A DNA stretch of 64,000 nucleotides, taken from assembly GCA_951802425.1 (NCBI GenBank), contig OX637799.1:310001-374000 (forward strand), written 5' to 3'. Position 1 is the stretch's first letter. Each line of letters opens with the position of its first letter. Positions 10,801 to 22,537 of this stretch are shown here, piece after piece. The translations under genes and the position numbers were made by a program. Under the pieces are notes generated by a model. That model was given only the letters and a program-made list of their open reading frames with translations, searched no databases and was not told the origin of the DNA. Source of the stretch: Clavaria fumosa (lineage: Eukaryota; Basidiomycota; Agaricomycetes; Agaricales; Clavariaceae).

Positions 10801-13018
10801 CCATTCTTATTTGGTTAGATCAGTGTCATTCTCTCCAGATGGCACAAGGATAGTTTCAGGGTCTAATGACATGACAGTGAGAGTGTGGGATGCAGTCACT
10901 GGTGCTCATCTGCAGACACTTGAGGGCCATTCTAATTTGGTTAGATCAGTGTCATTCTCTCCAGATGGCACAAGGATAGTTTCAGGGTCTAATGACATGA
11001 CAGTGAGAGTGTGGGATGCAGTTGCTGGTGCTCATTTGCAGACACTTGAGGACCATTCTGATTTTGTTAGATCAGTGTCATTCTCTCCAGATGGCACAAG
11101 GATAGTTTCAGGGTCTGATGACATGACAGTGAGATCGTGGGATGCAGTCACAGGTTCTCATCTGCAAACACTTGAAGGCCATTCTGATTGGGTCAGATCA
11201 GTGTCATTCTCTCCAGATGGCACAAGGATAGTTTCAGGGTCTAATGACAGGACAGTGAGAGTGTGGGATGCAGTCACTGGTGCTCATGTGCAAACACTTG
11301 AGGGCCATTCTGATGGCATCACATCAGTGTCATTCTCTCCAGATGGCACAAGGATAGTTTCAGGGTCTTATGACAGGACAGTGAGAGTGTGGGATGCAGT
11401 CACTGGTGCTCATCTTCAAACACTTGTGGGCCATTTTTATTTGGTTAGATCAGTGTCATTCTCTCCAGATGGCACAAGGATAGTTTCAGGGTCCAATGAC
11501 ATGAAAGTGAGAGCATGGGATGCAGTCACTGGTGCTCATTTGCAGACACTTGAGGGCCATTCTAATTTGGTTAGATCAGTGTCATTCTCTCCAGATGGCA
11601 CAAGGATAGTTTCAGGGTCTTATGACATGACAGTGAGAGTGTGGGATGCAGTCACTGGTGCTCATTTGCAGACACTTGAGGGCCATTCTGATTTGGTTAG
11701 ATCAGTGTCATTCTCTCCAGATGGCACAAGGATAGTTTCAGGGTCTAATGACATGACAGTGAGAGTGTGGGATGCAGTCACAGGTTCTCATCTGCAAACA
11801 CTTGAGGGCCATTCTGATTGGGTCAGATCAGTGTCATTCTCTCCAGATGGCACAAGGATAGTTTCAGGGTCTTATGACAGGACAGTGAGAGTGTGGGATG
11901 CAGTCACTGGTGCTCATCTGCAGACACTTGAGGGCCATTCTAGTTGGGTTGAATCAGTGTCATTCTCTCCAGATGGCACAAGGATAGTTTCAGGGTCTTA
12001 TGACAGGACAGTGAGAGTGTGGGATGCAGTCACTGGTGCTCATCTGCAGACACTTGAGGGCCATTCTAAATGGGTTGGATCAGTGTCATTCTCTCCAGAT
12101 GGCACAAGGATAGTTTCAGGGTCTGATGACATGACAGTGAGAGTGTGGGATGCAGTCACTGGTGCTCATTTGCAGACACTTGAGGGCCATTCTGATTTTG
12201 TTAGATCAGTGTCATTCTCTCCAGATGGCACCAGGATAGTTTCAGGGTCTAATGACATGACAGTGAGAGTGTGGGATGCAGTCACTGGTGCTCATCTGCA
12301 GACACTTGAGGGCCATTCTAATTTGGTTAGATCAGTGTCATTCTCTCCAGATGGCACAAGGATAGTTTCAGGGTCTTATGACATGACAGTGAGAGTGTGG
12401 GATGCAGTCACTGGTGCTCATCTGCAGACACTTGAGGGCCATTCTAATTTGGTTAGATCAGTGTCATTCTCTCCAGATGGCACAAGGATAGTTTCAGGGT
12501 CTTATGACATGACAGTGAGAGTGTGGGATGCAGTCACTGGTGCTCATTTGCAAACACTTGAGGGCCATTCTAATTTGGTTAGATCATTGTCATTCTCTCC
12601 AGATGGCACAAGGATAGTTTCAGGGTCTGATGACATGACAGTGAGAGTGTGGGATGCAGTCACAGGTTCTCATCTGCAAACACTTGAGGGCCATTCTGAT
12701 GGCATTGCATCAGTGTCATTCTTTCCAGATGGCACAAGGATAGTTTCAGGGTCTTATGACATGACAGTGAGAGTGTGGGATGCTGCCACTGGTGCCCATC
12801 TGCAGATATACAATGATTCAAACCATGGACAGTCATGGCCATACCTTATCAATGATGGATGGTTATTCAACTCTTTCACAGGACACAAGCTTTGTTGGAT
12901 TCCTGTGGCTTATCGCAGAATATGTGCATCCACTATTGATCAATTGGCAGTGGTCACACCCCAGCACTCTATCATTTCTCTCACATTCACTTCCCTGCAT
13001 TCCTACCACAATAAATAG
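7890..13018 (+). CDS. NACHT-WD40 STAND NTPase (HET-E/HNWD-like NLR), 18 WD40 repeats
   Basis: Predicted exons 7890-8069, 8131-8264, 8319-8457, 8603-8630, 8685-10258 and 10316-13018 join in frame to a 1585-residue protein. Residues 1-160 form a helical N-terminal region of the kind preceding fungal NACHT domains. The NACHT NTPase has a P-loop GVAGSGKTT (about 227-235), a FFCSRD motif, Walker B LVVIDALDEC (about 326-335) and an ITSRP sensor motif near 380. A linker rich in hydrophobic helices follows, then 18 WD40 repeats of exactly 42 residues (about 763-1518) and a 67-residue tail. Known relatives (Podospora HET-E, HET-D, HET-R) act in nonself recognition, with WD40 repeats sensing the partner; a comparable role here is inferred. 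The frame is fully open although the DNA is CpG-depleted and abuts a transposon cluster. The effector type of the N-terminus is not recognised. Confidence 0.9.
10547..12814 (+). repeat. 18 tandem 126-bp WD40-coding repeats
   Basis: The array is an exact 126-bp period, coding GHS-x4-SVSFSPDGTRIVSGS-xD-x-TVRVWDAVTG-x-HLQTLE. Differences concentrate at the four residues after GHS (for example EWVR, DGIT, YLVR, NLVR, DFVR, DWVR, SWVE, KWVG), at the D/Y/N before the repeat Asp, and at R/M after it. Synonymous positions are almost identical too, which points to recombination or gene conversion among repeats. Repeats 1-5 and 6-10 form a higher-order duplication. Confidence 0.97.
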
Positions 13019-13247
13019 CATTATTTACCTCCACTTGGTACTGCAATCAGTTGGTCATGTATATAATATGTAAGGTCACCTTATTATCCCAGTTGGCCAA
13101 ATCCATCATACAAACATGTCCTATCAATTTGGAACACTAATCATGGAGGGAGCCACTATGGACCCAATAGCAGGTTGATATCACCATCTGGTCAGATGAT
13201 TTATGACTTTCACCCAAAAAACAGGTGATGGGTGATTTTGAAATTAA
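13019..13247. other. 3' flank of the NACHT-WD40 gene
   Basis: AT-rich sequence directly after the stop codon; it probably carries the 3' UTR. Nothing else is recognised. Confidence 0.35.
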
Positions 13248-13371
13248 GGGATATTAAGTTGGAGGATATTGAGTGATACAATACACCCCCTTGACTTGGG
13301 TGATATTAAACTGGAGGATATTGAGTGATAAAAAACACCTCTCAATTTGAGTGGTATTAAGCTGGAGGATG
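13248..13371. repeat. Three tandem units of about 51 bp
   Basis: The core TATTAAGTTGGAGGATATT recurs at about 13250, 13302 and 13353 with a few substitutions; the third unit runs into the GA-rich tract that follows. Confidence 0.7.
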
Positions 13372-13552
13372 GAGGCAGAGAAGGCAGAGAAAGCAGAGGA
13401 GGAGAACATGGTGGCAGAGGTGGCAGAGTTGGAGAAGGGGAAGGAGATGGAGATGGAGGCAGAGGTGGAGGCAGAGAAGGAGGAGATGGAGATGGAAGCA
13501 GAGGCAGAGGTGGAGGTGGAGGCAGAGGTGGAGAAGGTGGTGGAGGCAGAGT
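13364..13552. repeat. Purine-rich GAGGCAGAG-type minisatellite
   Basis: A degenerate array of GAGGCAGAG, GGAGATGGA and GAAGGAG units. It gives Glu/Met-rich, Gly/Arg-rich and (antisense) Leu/His-rich open frames that are by-products of the repeat, so no gene is called. Confidence 0.75.
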
Positions 13553-13922
13553 CTGGACTCAAGGAGCCCAAAGGTTTTTTGCAAATGTCACCTGGCTTGC
13601 CCCCCTCTGCTGTTAGGGCCTGTCCTGTTGTTGTAATAATGATAATTGGTTATGAAGTGACTCTGAAAGCTATCCTCATGAGGATCACCTCAACTGTTAA
13701 GTATAACAAAGAATAGTTGGTCCTAAAGTGAGTACATGAGTATTACAAGAGTAGTTGTGAGTATTTCAAGGGTAGTTGTGAGTTTGTAGATGTGGTAGAT
13801 GTCTTGATGAAACCTAAAGGAGTTTCTAAAGACAAGTAGATGAGAAATTAATGAGTCAAAATAAAATACTTAGTTGTGTGAGTAGTGTGCAAGCACAGAG
13901 GACAAATTAGAAGAGAACAGTA

Positions 13923-14445
13923 TTGTTGAGCCACTTTGTCAACCTGTGCCAACTGGAGTATTCTCTGGCTTTCTCCGGCAGTCTCCGGACCCCCGATTGC
14001 AACTCCAGCCTCTTGGACTTATGTCCAGAGCACCAGACCTTACTTGCATGACATAGCACAGGATCTGGAAGTGTGCCTGATGGGCCACCAACTGATGTCC
14101 GTACTAGTTGCCATTACCTTGGGCAACCAGGAACTAGTCCTGCCCTGAACCTGTTGCCCAGACAATTGAAGGACTCCCAGAAACATCTGTACAATCATAG
14201 TTAGTAGTTTAACATTTGTCCTGATCAGATTCCATCTCCATCTTGTAGTCTCATTGTAAAGTATATTTCCTGACTCCTGGACATTTCTCTGTAGCTACGA
14301 ACAGATTCTGTAGCTGTACCAGAGTTATCTCCATCACTAGCATCACCCCAGACTTTAGTATAAGTACTTGTAGATTATGGCCCTAGCTAGTCAGTCTGAA
14401 TATCAACCCTGCTCACTTGCATCTTACTCCTGCTTAGTCTGAAAC
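13923..14445. repeat. Dispersed repeat, LTR-like, also found rearranged at 59265-60245
   Basis: The stretch from about 13945 to 14130 matches the reverse complement of about 59270-59475, and about 14160-14440 matches about 59975-60240 in direct orientation. A TATA-like AGTATAAGTAC near 14356 followed by shared sequence suggests a promoter, so a solo LTR or non-autonomous element is possible. Exact ends and target duplication were not found. Confidence 0.5.
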
Positions 14446-15648
14446 CCATCTCCTTTCTTTTCCTGAAATCTGAGACACTGATCCACAGAGGGTGTCATTT
14501 CAATATGCTTGCCAAGTCTCATCTGATCCCCAAGTCCAACTCCACCCAAACTCTGGATTGCTCCACCATGCCCAGACTTTGTTATTTCTGCCTGGACTTT
14601 ACTCTGCCTGACCACCATGACATAGATGTAACAGTATATTCAGACTCACTACTCTGCAATCAAAATGTCTGAACCTCCCCAATTGTTATGGGAAGCAGGG
14701 CCGAGGGCTCGGATGTGCTTTCCATCAGGTGATCGGGTGCTGGGACTATGTTAGTCCCGAGTGCCGGAATGAGAGGGTCGAAGGCTGTCTGGTTGATTGG
14801 ATCGAATTGGGATATCACTCTGTCACTGGGTCTTCCTGGGCCTAGGAAAGAGCGAAGTAGGGTGGCTCTGGCTGTGTACTCAGAGTCATTGGCTTCAATG
14901 ACTCATTGTCTGAGATTGGCTACTCCGCGAGCGAATGCATGTTCGAGCACTTGGCGGTCCGCATGATCGCGTCCAAGGATATCAACACAAATGGAATGAC
15001 TGAACTCAGTCAGGTGGTGTGTGAGTCGTGTGATCTGAGCCCGTCGCTGACTCAACGTTGGGTAGATCCGTCCAGAAGTTGGCGTTGTCGCTACTTCAGG
15101 CCAGGAGGAGATAGGGTATCTCTCATCGGCAGTAGGAAAAGCCAGTGTGATTCACCAAAGTACAATAAGGTGATTGGGACAAGTGAACAACACTAAGGGA
15201 CTTCCCATGTCACTGCACCCCTTATATACCTCAGGGGTGCTGCGGGTTCCTGTGGCGCAGCCCATCATCCGCAGCCCAAGGATGCTATCCATCTGCTGCA
15301 GTGTGTCCTTCCGCAGGCCTGCTCAGTCCGCAGCTGCCTCTTGTGGTGCTCCACGGGCTTGCACAGTCCGCAGTTGCCGAATGCTGCCCTCCAATCTTAT
15401 CTTGAACATCATTGCCTTTCGCTTATCAGCCCATGTGCTACTCCGCAGTCCTCCACATGGCGCAGCTTATCTCCACATGCTCCTTCATCCGTCATGTGCT
15501 CCTGTGTGACGGTTCCTTCCCACTGCTTTGCTTATCTCCCGGCTCTTATCCATCCTTTGTGGTATATAAGGAGGGTCTGTACCGCTTCTCCCCCCTCATC
15601 TCTGCTATGTGCTGGGGACCCCACAAGCTCAACTTTCTCCCTGCCTCT
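14446..15648. other. Unassigned stretch, probably transposon-derived
   Basis: No gene is recognised with confidence. A TATATAAGG motif at about 15565-15573 could drive the short zinc-knuckle frame downstream. The short open frames here overlap in several frames and resemble nothing I can name. Confidence 0.3.
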
Positions 15649-16096
15649 CATGTCTTCCAGCAAGTCGCCCCCCTCATACTCCCTTGCGTGGCCTTCCATT
15701 GGGCGATTCAGAGGGGAGCTGATGACCTCCTCATTCTTACTGTTGCCCGACGATGCTACGCTTGCAGCCATCCTGGCCATTTTGCATTGGGATGCCCTCA
15801 AGTCGTCTGCCCGGGCAACCTTATCTGTGACCTACTCGAGGACCCCCATAGTATCGTCTTTTCTTCCATTTCTCATTCACTTTACTGATTCCTTTCTTGC
15901 AGAATGGGACTCCATTCCCCCTACTCGCTGGGCCTCCCCCACCTCCTATTCAGGGTGGAACTCAACCCCTCCACCATCGTCCCCTCTGTCAGCCCCTGCA
16001 ATGGCTACAGTGGCTTTACCAGACATCGAGGGCGAGTATGTCCAGGTTGGGGAGTCTCCTTCTCAGTCGGTGGATGAGGATCAGCTCTGGGTCTAG
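15649..16096 (+). pseudogene. Short CCHC zinc-knuckle frame, probable retroelement gag remnant
   Basis: A canonical zinc knuckle, CYACSHPGHFALGC (CX2CX4HX4C), is encoded at about 15753-15795. That frame ends on a plausible intron, 15851-15902 (GTATCG...TTGCAG), which joins it in phase to a second exon 15903-16096 coding an acidic tail ending DEDQLWV. The first ATG of the neighbourhood (15649, MSSSKSPP) lies in a different frame, so either a frameshift or an upstream exon is needed. I therefore call it broken. A nucleic-acid-binding gag fragment is the simplest reading; a small domesticated gene is possible. Confidence 0.35.
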
Positions 16097-16439
16097 TGGC
16101 CCAAACGTCGAAGATTCCGTTTGACGTAATACATAGTTTCTGGTTCCGGATTGGTTCTTGTATTACTTAGGTGCTTCGATTCCATAAACCAATCCCCAAT
16201 GGCCATCAACAGCGAGGAGCATCTCCTCGCTCTTGATTGCCATTGGTACCTTGGTTTTCTTGCTTCTAGTGTTGCAGTTGTCCTAATCGTATTGCCTTTG
16301 TCATTGTCTGCCTTGTTTACATAATCAACTTCGTCATTCTTCCCATGACACCAATGCAGTGGCCACTTGTGCCAAAGTGCCAAACTGACAACCCCTGGTG
16401 GGTCCGACCTTGGAGAATTAATTAACCTGACCCCTCCTG

Positions 16440-19400
16440 GCAAGGGGGACGAACCAACCTTGCCCACTCCATGTGAAATCTGATCCTGATCTCCTCCAGC
16501 TGAACAGCCCAACTCCCCTTTATCCAAACCCGACCCTGAAGCCCTGAACCTTGTGGATGTGATCTGTGCCTTGGCTGTGTCCACAAAGGAACAAGGCCTC
16601 TCATCTTCCCACATCAAGGAACTGGAGCCATTCAATGGTTCTAATGCCAAGAAACTCTGCAGTTTCTTGGTTCAATGTGAATTGAACTTCTGAGATCACC
16701 CAAAGACCTTCAACAAGGACTTGGTGAAAATTAATTTTGCCATCTCCTTCCTGCAGGGAACTGCTCTTAAGTGGTTCGAACCTGCTCTCCTAGGTAAAGC
16801 CCCAGATGCCAACTGGATTTCCAACTGGAATTTATTTGTCCAGGAACTCCAGGACAACTTCAGACCTCATGATCCTGTCAGAGATGCGGAGGCCAAACTC
16901 GACTGCCTCCACATGAAAGACTCCCAGTGAATCACAATGTACAACATTGAGTTTAACTGGATTTTTGCGCGGCTCTGGTGGGACAAAGCCACACTCTAGC
17001 ACAAGTATTACTGCAGACTCCCAAACCACCTCAAGGACGAGATTGCTTGAGTTGGGAAACTGACTTCCCTTCTGGTCCTGTGCAAACTCTGCCAGGACAT
17101 CAATGCACGATACTGGGAACGTCAAGGAGAACATTCCCACAATGCACCTGCAAAATCCAACAACAAGTCCCACCAAGGAAACAACTCCAGACAATTGTCC
17201 AGAGGAAACAAGCCTGCCAACAACTCTGGAGGAGCATTGAATGCCTCCAGATCTGCACAAAAGTCTGATCCCCTGAAGGATAACAAGATTGGCAAAGATG
17301 GGAAGCTAACCCTGGAGGAATGGAAATGTTGCGAAGGATTGCCCAAAGTCCCAGAACATGCAGGGCAAGAAGGCCCAAACCATCACAACCTCTGACACAG
17401 TTCCAGAGGTTAAGGCTGTGGCTGCTTGAGCAAAAAACTCCTGAGTGGCCCTTCGAAGTCTGCACTACCAGAGGACTGTGCTGCCCCAACCAGTGCACAT
17501 TACAAGTTCCACCTTGGCACATCTGCCATTTCCCCTTCTTCCGACTCCCTGTACATAACTCTTTCCACTCCGAATATAGATCATTCCCCATATTTCCAGA
17601 CCCTGGTTGATTCCGGGTCATCACACTGTTTTATAAGTCCTGAGTTCATCAAGGAAAGCAAACTCTGAACAACTCCAATCTCCCCCATGTCACTCCATCT
17701 CTTCGATGGCTCCTCCACAGACATCATCAAATCCATGCTCACCCTCTCCATCCAATTCCCTACTGGAGAACTTTTCGATATAGAATTCCTGGTAGCCCAA
17801 ATGGATCCCACCTGCTCCACTGTCCTCAGATATAACTGGCTCACCTGCTACAACCTGTTGGTTGACTGGGTTAGAGGCAGTGTTGAATTCTGGACACTGA
17901 AGTATTCCTGAACACCAAGTCCAACCTCTGACTCCCAAACCCTGACTCCAAAAGTGGGAACTACTGTCCTCACTCCCTCTGAAATTGCCACCATGCCCCC
18001 CCAGAGATCCATTTCATCAACACAGTGGAATTTTCCAAGATCTCTGAGTCAAAGGGATCTTGGACTTTCATGCTGCACCATTTTGGTGATGAAACATCTG
18101 TCCACTCTGTTGCAACCAAACTGGTGGACCTGTCCTCCCTCCTGGAGGAATACCATGACTAGTGTTGCCACAGCTATGACTAGTAGCTGACTAATAGCCA
18201 TAGCCTTAGCTGATTATAGCTGTAGCCTAGCTGGCAATCAGCTATGGCTACAAAGCAGCTATGACTATGGCTATTGATATTCCCATAGCTGATAGCTGCA
18301 GCTAAGCTATGGCTAGGTTTGATGTAAAGTTTCAAGGAAATAAGTTGAGAATAGCACTTTATTTTTCAAATATTTCACTGTTAAATGCTCTATTATCTTG
18401 TTAGCCATGTTGTAACTCACCTTTTTATCCCTGCTGTGCTGACTTTATCATTCTTAGACTTGTTGCATATGAACCAGCTTATAAACTGACAGTGACAGTG
18501 GTTGTAACTGGTGATAGTAGTGGCATTGCATTATTAGTCAAAGTGGCAGTACCACAGTGTCATGACCACCAGGGCATTACAGCAGTGAGAATGAACACAT
18601 AATTATAATATAAGAGTTGGCAGCTAAGCCATGACTATAGTCAGCTAAACTCACCAGCTGCAGCTATGACTACAGCTAAGACAAATTGAGACCAGCTAGA
18701 GTAGTCATGAGCTGCAGCTGGTCTAGCTGGCTCATGACTAGTCTAGCTGCGGCAACACTAACCACGACTTTGCTGATGTGTTCAGCAAGATGAAAGCAGA
18801 CACCCTAGCTCTGCATTGGCTGTATTACCTCCAGATTAATGTAAAACTCTGCCCCATGGGCTGATATATTCCCTCTCCCAGATGGAGCTCCATACACTGC
18901 AGGATTTTCTGGATGAACATCTCTGCATCGGATTTATCCACCCAACTAGCTCTTCCCATGGAGCTCCTGTCTTATTTGTCCAGAAGAAGGATGGAAGTCT
19001 CCAGCTATGTGTGGACTTCTGAGCCCTTAACCAGATTACCCAGAAAGACCGATATCCAATCCCCCTTACCTGCAATCTGCTGGACATAGCCAGAAGTGCC
19101 AAGGTTTACACCAAGATCAATCTCCAGCATGTGTACCATCTGGTCCAGATCACAGAAGGTGATGAATGGAAAACCACCTTCCAGACCCAGTATGGTTCGT
19201 TCGAATGGTGCATTATGCCCTTCAGACTTACTAACACCCCTGCGGCATTCCAACACTTCGTAAATGATGTGTTTTCTGACCTCCTGGACAAATTTTTGAT
19301 TGTCTACCTCAATGACATCCTGGTATACTCCAACAACCTGGAAATGCATGTACAGCATGTCTGAGAAGTATTCTGGCACCTACATGCCAATGGACTTTTC

Positions 19401-19690
19401 ACTCACACAGGGAAATGCTTCTTCCACACCGAAAGAGTTGAGTACCTAGGTTTCCTGCTCTCTCCCAAAGGACTCATGTTGGACCCAGCGAAGGTGAAAG
19501 CCATCGTAAATGCGCATATTCGGTTTTGTGTTCGTGGTGTTTGATGACAGCAGGGGAGACCATGGTGGTTTGACTTAGAGAAAATTTTCAGGTGTCGTGA
19601 CCTGATCAACAAACATCATGCTGACTAATCATCATGTGACCTCCACTCTTGCAGGGCTCAAGGCTTGAAGGGGGGGTAATATCAGGACCC
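16440..19690 (+). mobile_element. Decayed Ty3/gypsy retrotransposon, plus strand
   Basis: Reading order is that of gypsy gag-pol, with several stops and frameshifts. The gag domain lies at about 16590-17100 (ELEPFNGSN, ALKWFEPALL, DNFRPHDP). An aspartic protease with LVDSGSSHCFI is at about 17605-17640 and a protease-RT spacer at 17687-17911. The reverse transcriptase at about 18765-19510 contains TTPAAFQ-like NTPAAFQHFVND, the catalytic YLNDILVYS (one Asp of the usual YxDD box changed to Asn) and YLGFLLS. RNase H and integrase are absent: after about 19507 the sequence jumps to a GGGGGG tract and TATCAGGACCC at about 19671-19690, which look like the polypurine tract and LTR start. An hAT-type MITE at 18160-18760 interrupts it. 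Confidence 0.8.
18160..18760. mobile_element. hAT-type MITE, copy 1 (601 bp)
   Basis: Terminal inverted repeats TAGTGTTGCC(A/G)CAGCTA start and end the unit. It is flanked by an 8-bp target duplication, ACCATGAC (18152-18159) and ACCACGAC (18761-18768), with one mismatch. The interior is rich in AGCTATGACTA motifs and has no coding capacity. TIR start and duplication length fit the hAT superfamily. It interrupts the reverse transcriptase region of the surrounding gypsy remnant. A second copy lies at 30437-31038. Confidence 0.88.
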
Positions 19691-19929
19691 ATTCATTTTT
19701 CCCTTGCCCAAATCGACTCTACCAACACCTACGAACCTCCTGATGGCCCTCTACAACCTTGTGAGCCCCTCTAAACACTTCTGGAAGCCTCCCCAACCTC
19801 CTCTGCCCTCACATGACACTTGCAACCACAACACTATACTCATGCAGCCTCTCTCCATGGCACCCTACACATATCCATCACCTGAACTGGCCAAACCAAC
19901 ATGTGACATGCAGTAATGCAATCTCTTCA
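19691..19929. other. Junction between gypsy remnant and LINE remnant
   Basis: Sequence after the TATCAGGACCC motif is probably part of a truncated LTR. The left boundary of the LINE is not sharply visible. Confidence 0.3.
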
Positions 19930-21590
19930 TCCAACACATGACTTGCTGCGCAGCACCCCCGGCGCTCCTCTGAGAGATGCAGGATGGCCCCAGGGCAAAG
20001 GCAAGGGAAAAGGTAGGGCAGACGGAGGGCACACCGGACGAGGTATTGCCATCAACACAAGCAGGGCACCCCCAGGAGGGCAAACCAACCTTGACCAGTG
20101 GATAAACGTGACTCCAGCTACAACTATGGCTGAGATGTCGAACATGCTGGCACCCAACCCCCACCCTCCAAACAGGTTGCAAGGTCATAAGAGTGGTCAC
20201 ATGGGTGACGCTGGTGACGTGGGTGATGCAGGTGACCTTGGGTGGGAAGTCATGTGGGTAACACTGATAACATGGGTAATAGCCATAACGCTGGTAACAT
20301 ATTAGTGCTGGTAGTGGTGGGTCGGAAGTTGGGCCTGGTATGTTGGGTGGTTTGTGTGTCAGGGGGTTGTGTCGCTTCCTCATGGGGGGGTTTGTAGTCC
20401 ATGGTGGTTGGGTTGCGGTTCTGCGTTGTGTGTGTGGGTGGGAGTGGTACTCTGCTGGGACTTGGGGGGGTGTCGGTGTCAGTGTTCTTGTACCGCCTTT
20501 GGGCTGGGCTAACTCCCAGGTGGTTGCATCGTTGATGATGGGGTAATATCTGTACTTGTTCTCTGGGAAATGTTGGTTGATTTTGTCGCACTCTGCTTTG
20601 AAGATTGGGCAATTTCTGTCACTGGTGGTGTGTCCATCTCTTCTACAGTTCGCACAGAATCTCTTGTTGTCTTCCATCGGCAGTCTGTTGTTCTGTGCAT
20701 TCAACCACAGATGGCACAAGTGTCGTGGATTTGCGGGCAGTTTGCTGCCATGTGTCAGTGGGCATAGCCTTGGCATTTCAGGCATCATCTTGCCTTCTGT
20801 ATATCTTTTTGTCCAAATACCTTCTTACCTTCAATAATAAGGCCCTCCCGAAGGGCTTTGTTGGCTTGGCATGCCGTCCTGAAGGTGAGTAGGACCAAGG
20901 TTCGTTGGTTCGGGGTTCGTTTCCTGGGGTCTTTCAGGTACCTGGCCTCCAATATGGTGCCCGTGGAGAGGTCATTGACGATTTCGATGGTTGTGCTGCC
21001 ACAGTTGGGGTCAAAGGATATTGGCATGTACTCACATATCACACTGTATCCCTGTCCTTGCACTCTAACTGGTGTTCCATAGTGGTCTGTGAAAGCTTTT
21101 TTGATGTCCTCTCATCATAGCCAGTTCACTGCTGCCTCGTTAGCCATGAGGTAGAGGATCCGCCCTTGTACCAGTTTTTGTGCTCCCATGAATAGTTTGT
21201 CAAGGGGGGGTCAGCCTGGGACTTTGTTGCCCATAAGGTCGATTGCAGCGTTGGCTTTTTCCACTAACACTTTCTCTGTTAGTGCCTCATCAAGCTGGGC
21301 CATGGTGTCATCTGCTGCTGATGTTCTTTCAATTATGATCTGTTGTAGTTGTCCCTGTGATCGTGCTAGGACTTCCTCATGTCCGGGGGTGAGGGCTGCG
21401 CAGACCGCAGCCACATAGGAGGTTGGGGAGTGGACCGGTGTTTGAGTTCATCCATGGATGGGTACATTAGTGTCATGTATGTCTGGGATTGGGGGGGTGT
21501 GTGTGCCTTCATCATCTTGCTGGCCTCGTGTCATGGCTCGAGGCTGGGATAGAATCTCTAGGATGTCTCCATCAGGAAAAAGAACCCCCA
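19930..21590 (-). pseudogene. LINE (Tad-like) ORF1, C-terminal part, broken
   Basis: Minus-strand frames joined by frameshifts encode the C-terminal half of a non-LTR retrotransposon ORF1 protein. An RRM-like segment (LVLLTFRTACQANKALREG, about 20870-20930) is followed by three zinc knuckles: CLKCQGYAH..HMAANC, CAICG.MHRTTDC and FCANCRRDGHTTSDRNC. The conserved tail motif ENKYRYYPIINDATTWE comes after these. Such ORF1 proteins bind the element RNA. The endonuclease/RT ORF2, expected further left, is missing. The N-terminal part lies at 25397-25881 beyond a 3.8-kb insertion. Confidence 0.75.
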
Positions 21591-21703
21591 GCAGTAGACA
21601 TCAGCATAGACTATGTAGACTACACAGACTGTATGGACTGCTGTAGCATATGTAGTGAGAAAAATAGAAGGTATGGATTACTATATAGCATGCAATAGAC
21701 TGG

Positions 21704-22012
21704 GTAGCATATTATGAGTGCATTGTAGTCATGGTAGTAGAGCCTATGTACTATGTTGAGCCTAGTAGCATATTATGAGTGCATTGTAGTCATGGTAGTA
21801 GAGCCTATGTACTATGTTGAGCCTAGTAGCATATTATGAGTGCATTGTAGTTACAGTAGTAGAGCCTATGTACTATGTTGAGCCTAGTAGCATATTATGA
21901 GTGCATTGTAGTTATGGTAGTAGAGCCTATGTACTATGTTGAGCCTAGTAGCATATTATGAGTGCATAGTAGTAATAGTAGTAGAGCCTATGTACTATGT
22001 TGAGCCTAGTAG
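21704..22012. repeat. Five tandem copies of a 61-bp unit
   Basis: The unit starts GTAGCATATTATGAGTGCA and recurs at 21704, 21765, 21826, 21887 and 21948 with few changes; the last copy degenerates after about 22005. Confidence 0.95.
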
Positions 22013-22247
22013 CAACTAGTGATAGTGCTGTTGGGTAGGATAGTAAGCCTTTGTACTACATTGAATTGACAGCACAGATGTTGTCATGATTATGATATAA
22101 TCAGGAGCTGAGTGGAGGTGAGGTGAATTCCAGTGCAAGGTTGAAGCAATAAACTCATGAGTGTTTCAGCAGGCTATAGATTAGGATTAAAATGAACAAT
22201 TCATGATATTGTGCAGTATATGACAAGTACATAGAGTAGTCTCTTTT

Positions 22248-22537
22248 TGTTAGGATTGCTTACATAAACCATCCCAAAGAGGAGTTGTGGAGAAACTGGG
22301 GAGGGTTGTTGGAAGGTCACATAACCTGTGGCTGGGGTCAGATTACATAATCGTAAGATCACATGACCTGGAGCCTGGGCATGTCACATGATCCAAGGGT
22401 CTGAGCATGGGAATGCCAGCAAATGCCAAAGTGTTTGGTATATATACCTTCACTTTTCCTCTTTTGTACTCTTTCCCCCTTATGTTAGTATTGTTGTCAT
22501 GACCTTACATTTAAATTGTGTGGGACCCAGTCTGATA
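22248..22537 (+). mobile_element. Solo LTR of chromodomain gypsy family 1 (290 bp)
   Basis: It begins TGTTAGGATTGCTTAC and ends CCCAGTCTGATA, and is flanked by a perfect 5-bp target duplication CTTTT (22243-22247 and 22538-22542). Inside are TATATAC near 22440 and, about 40 nt on, ATGTTAGTATT, the self-priming segment described in the findings. It closely matches the LTRs at 27601-27890, 33501-33791 and 60271-60572. Confidence 0.93.

Noticed and set aside
13351..13716. Glu-rich frame of 121 codons
   Set aside because: It follows the GA-rich minisatellite; the part outside the repeat is short and has no recognisable domain.
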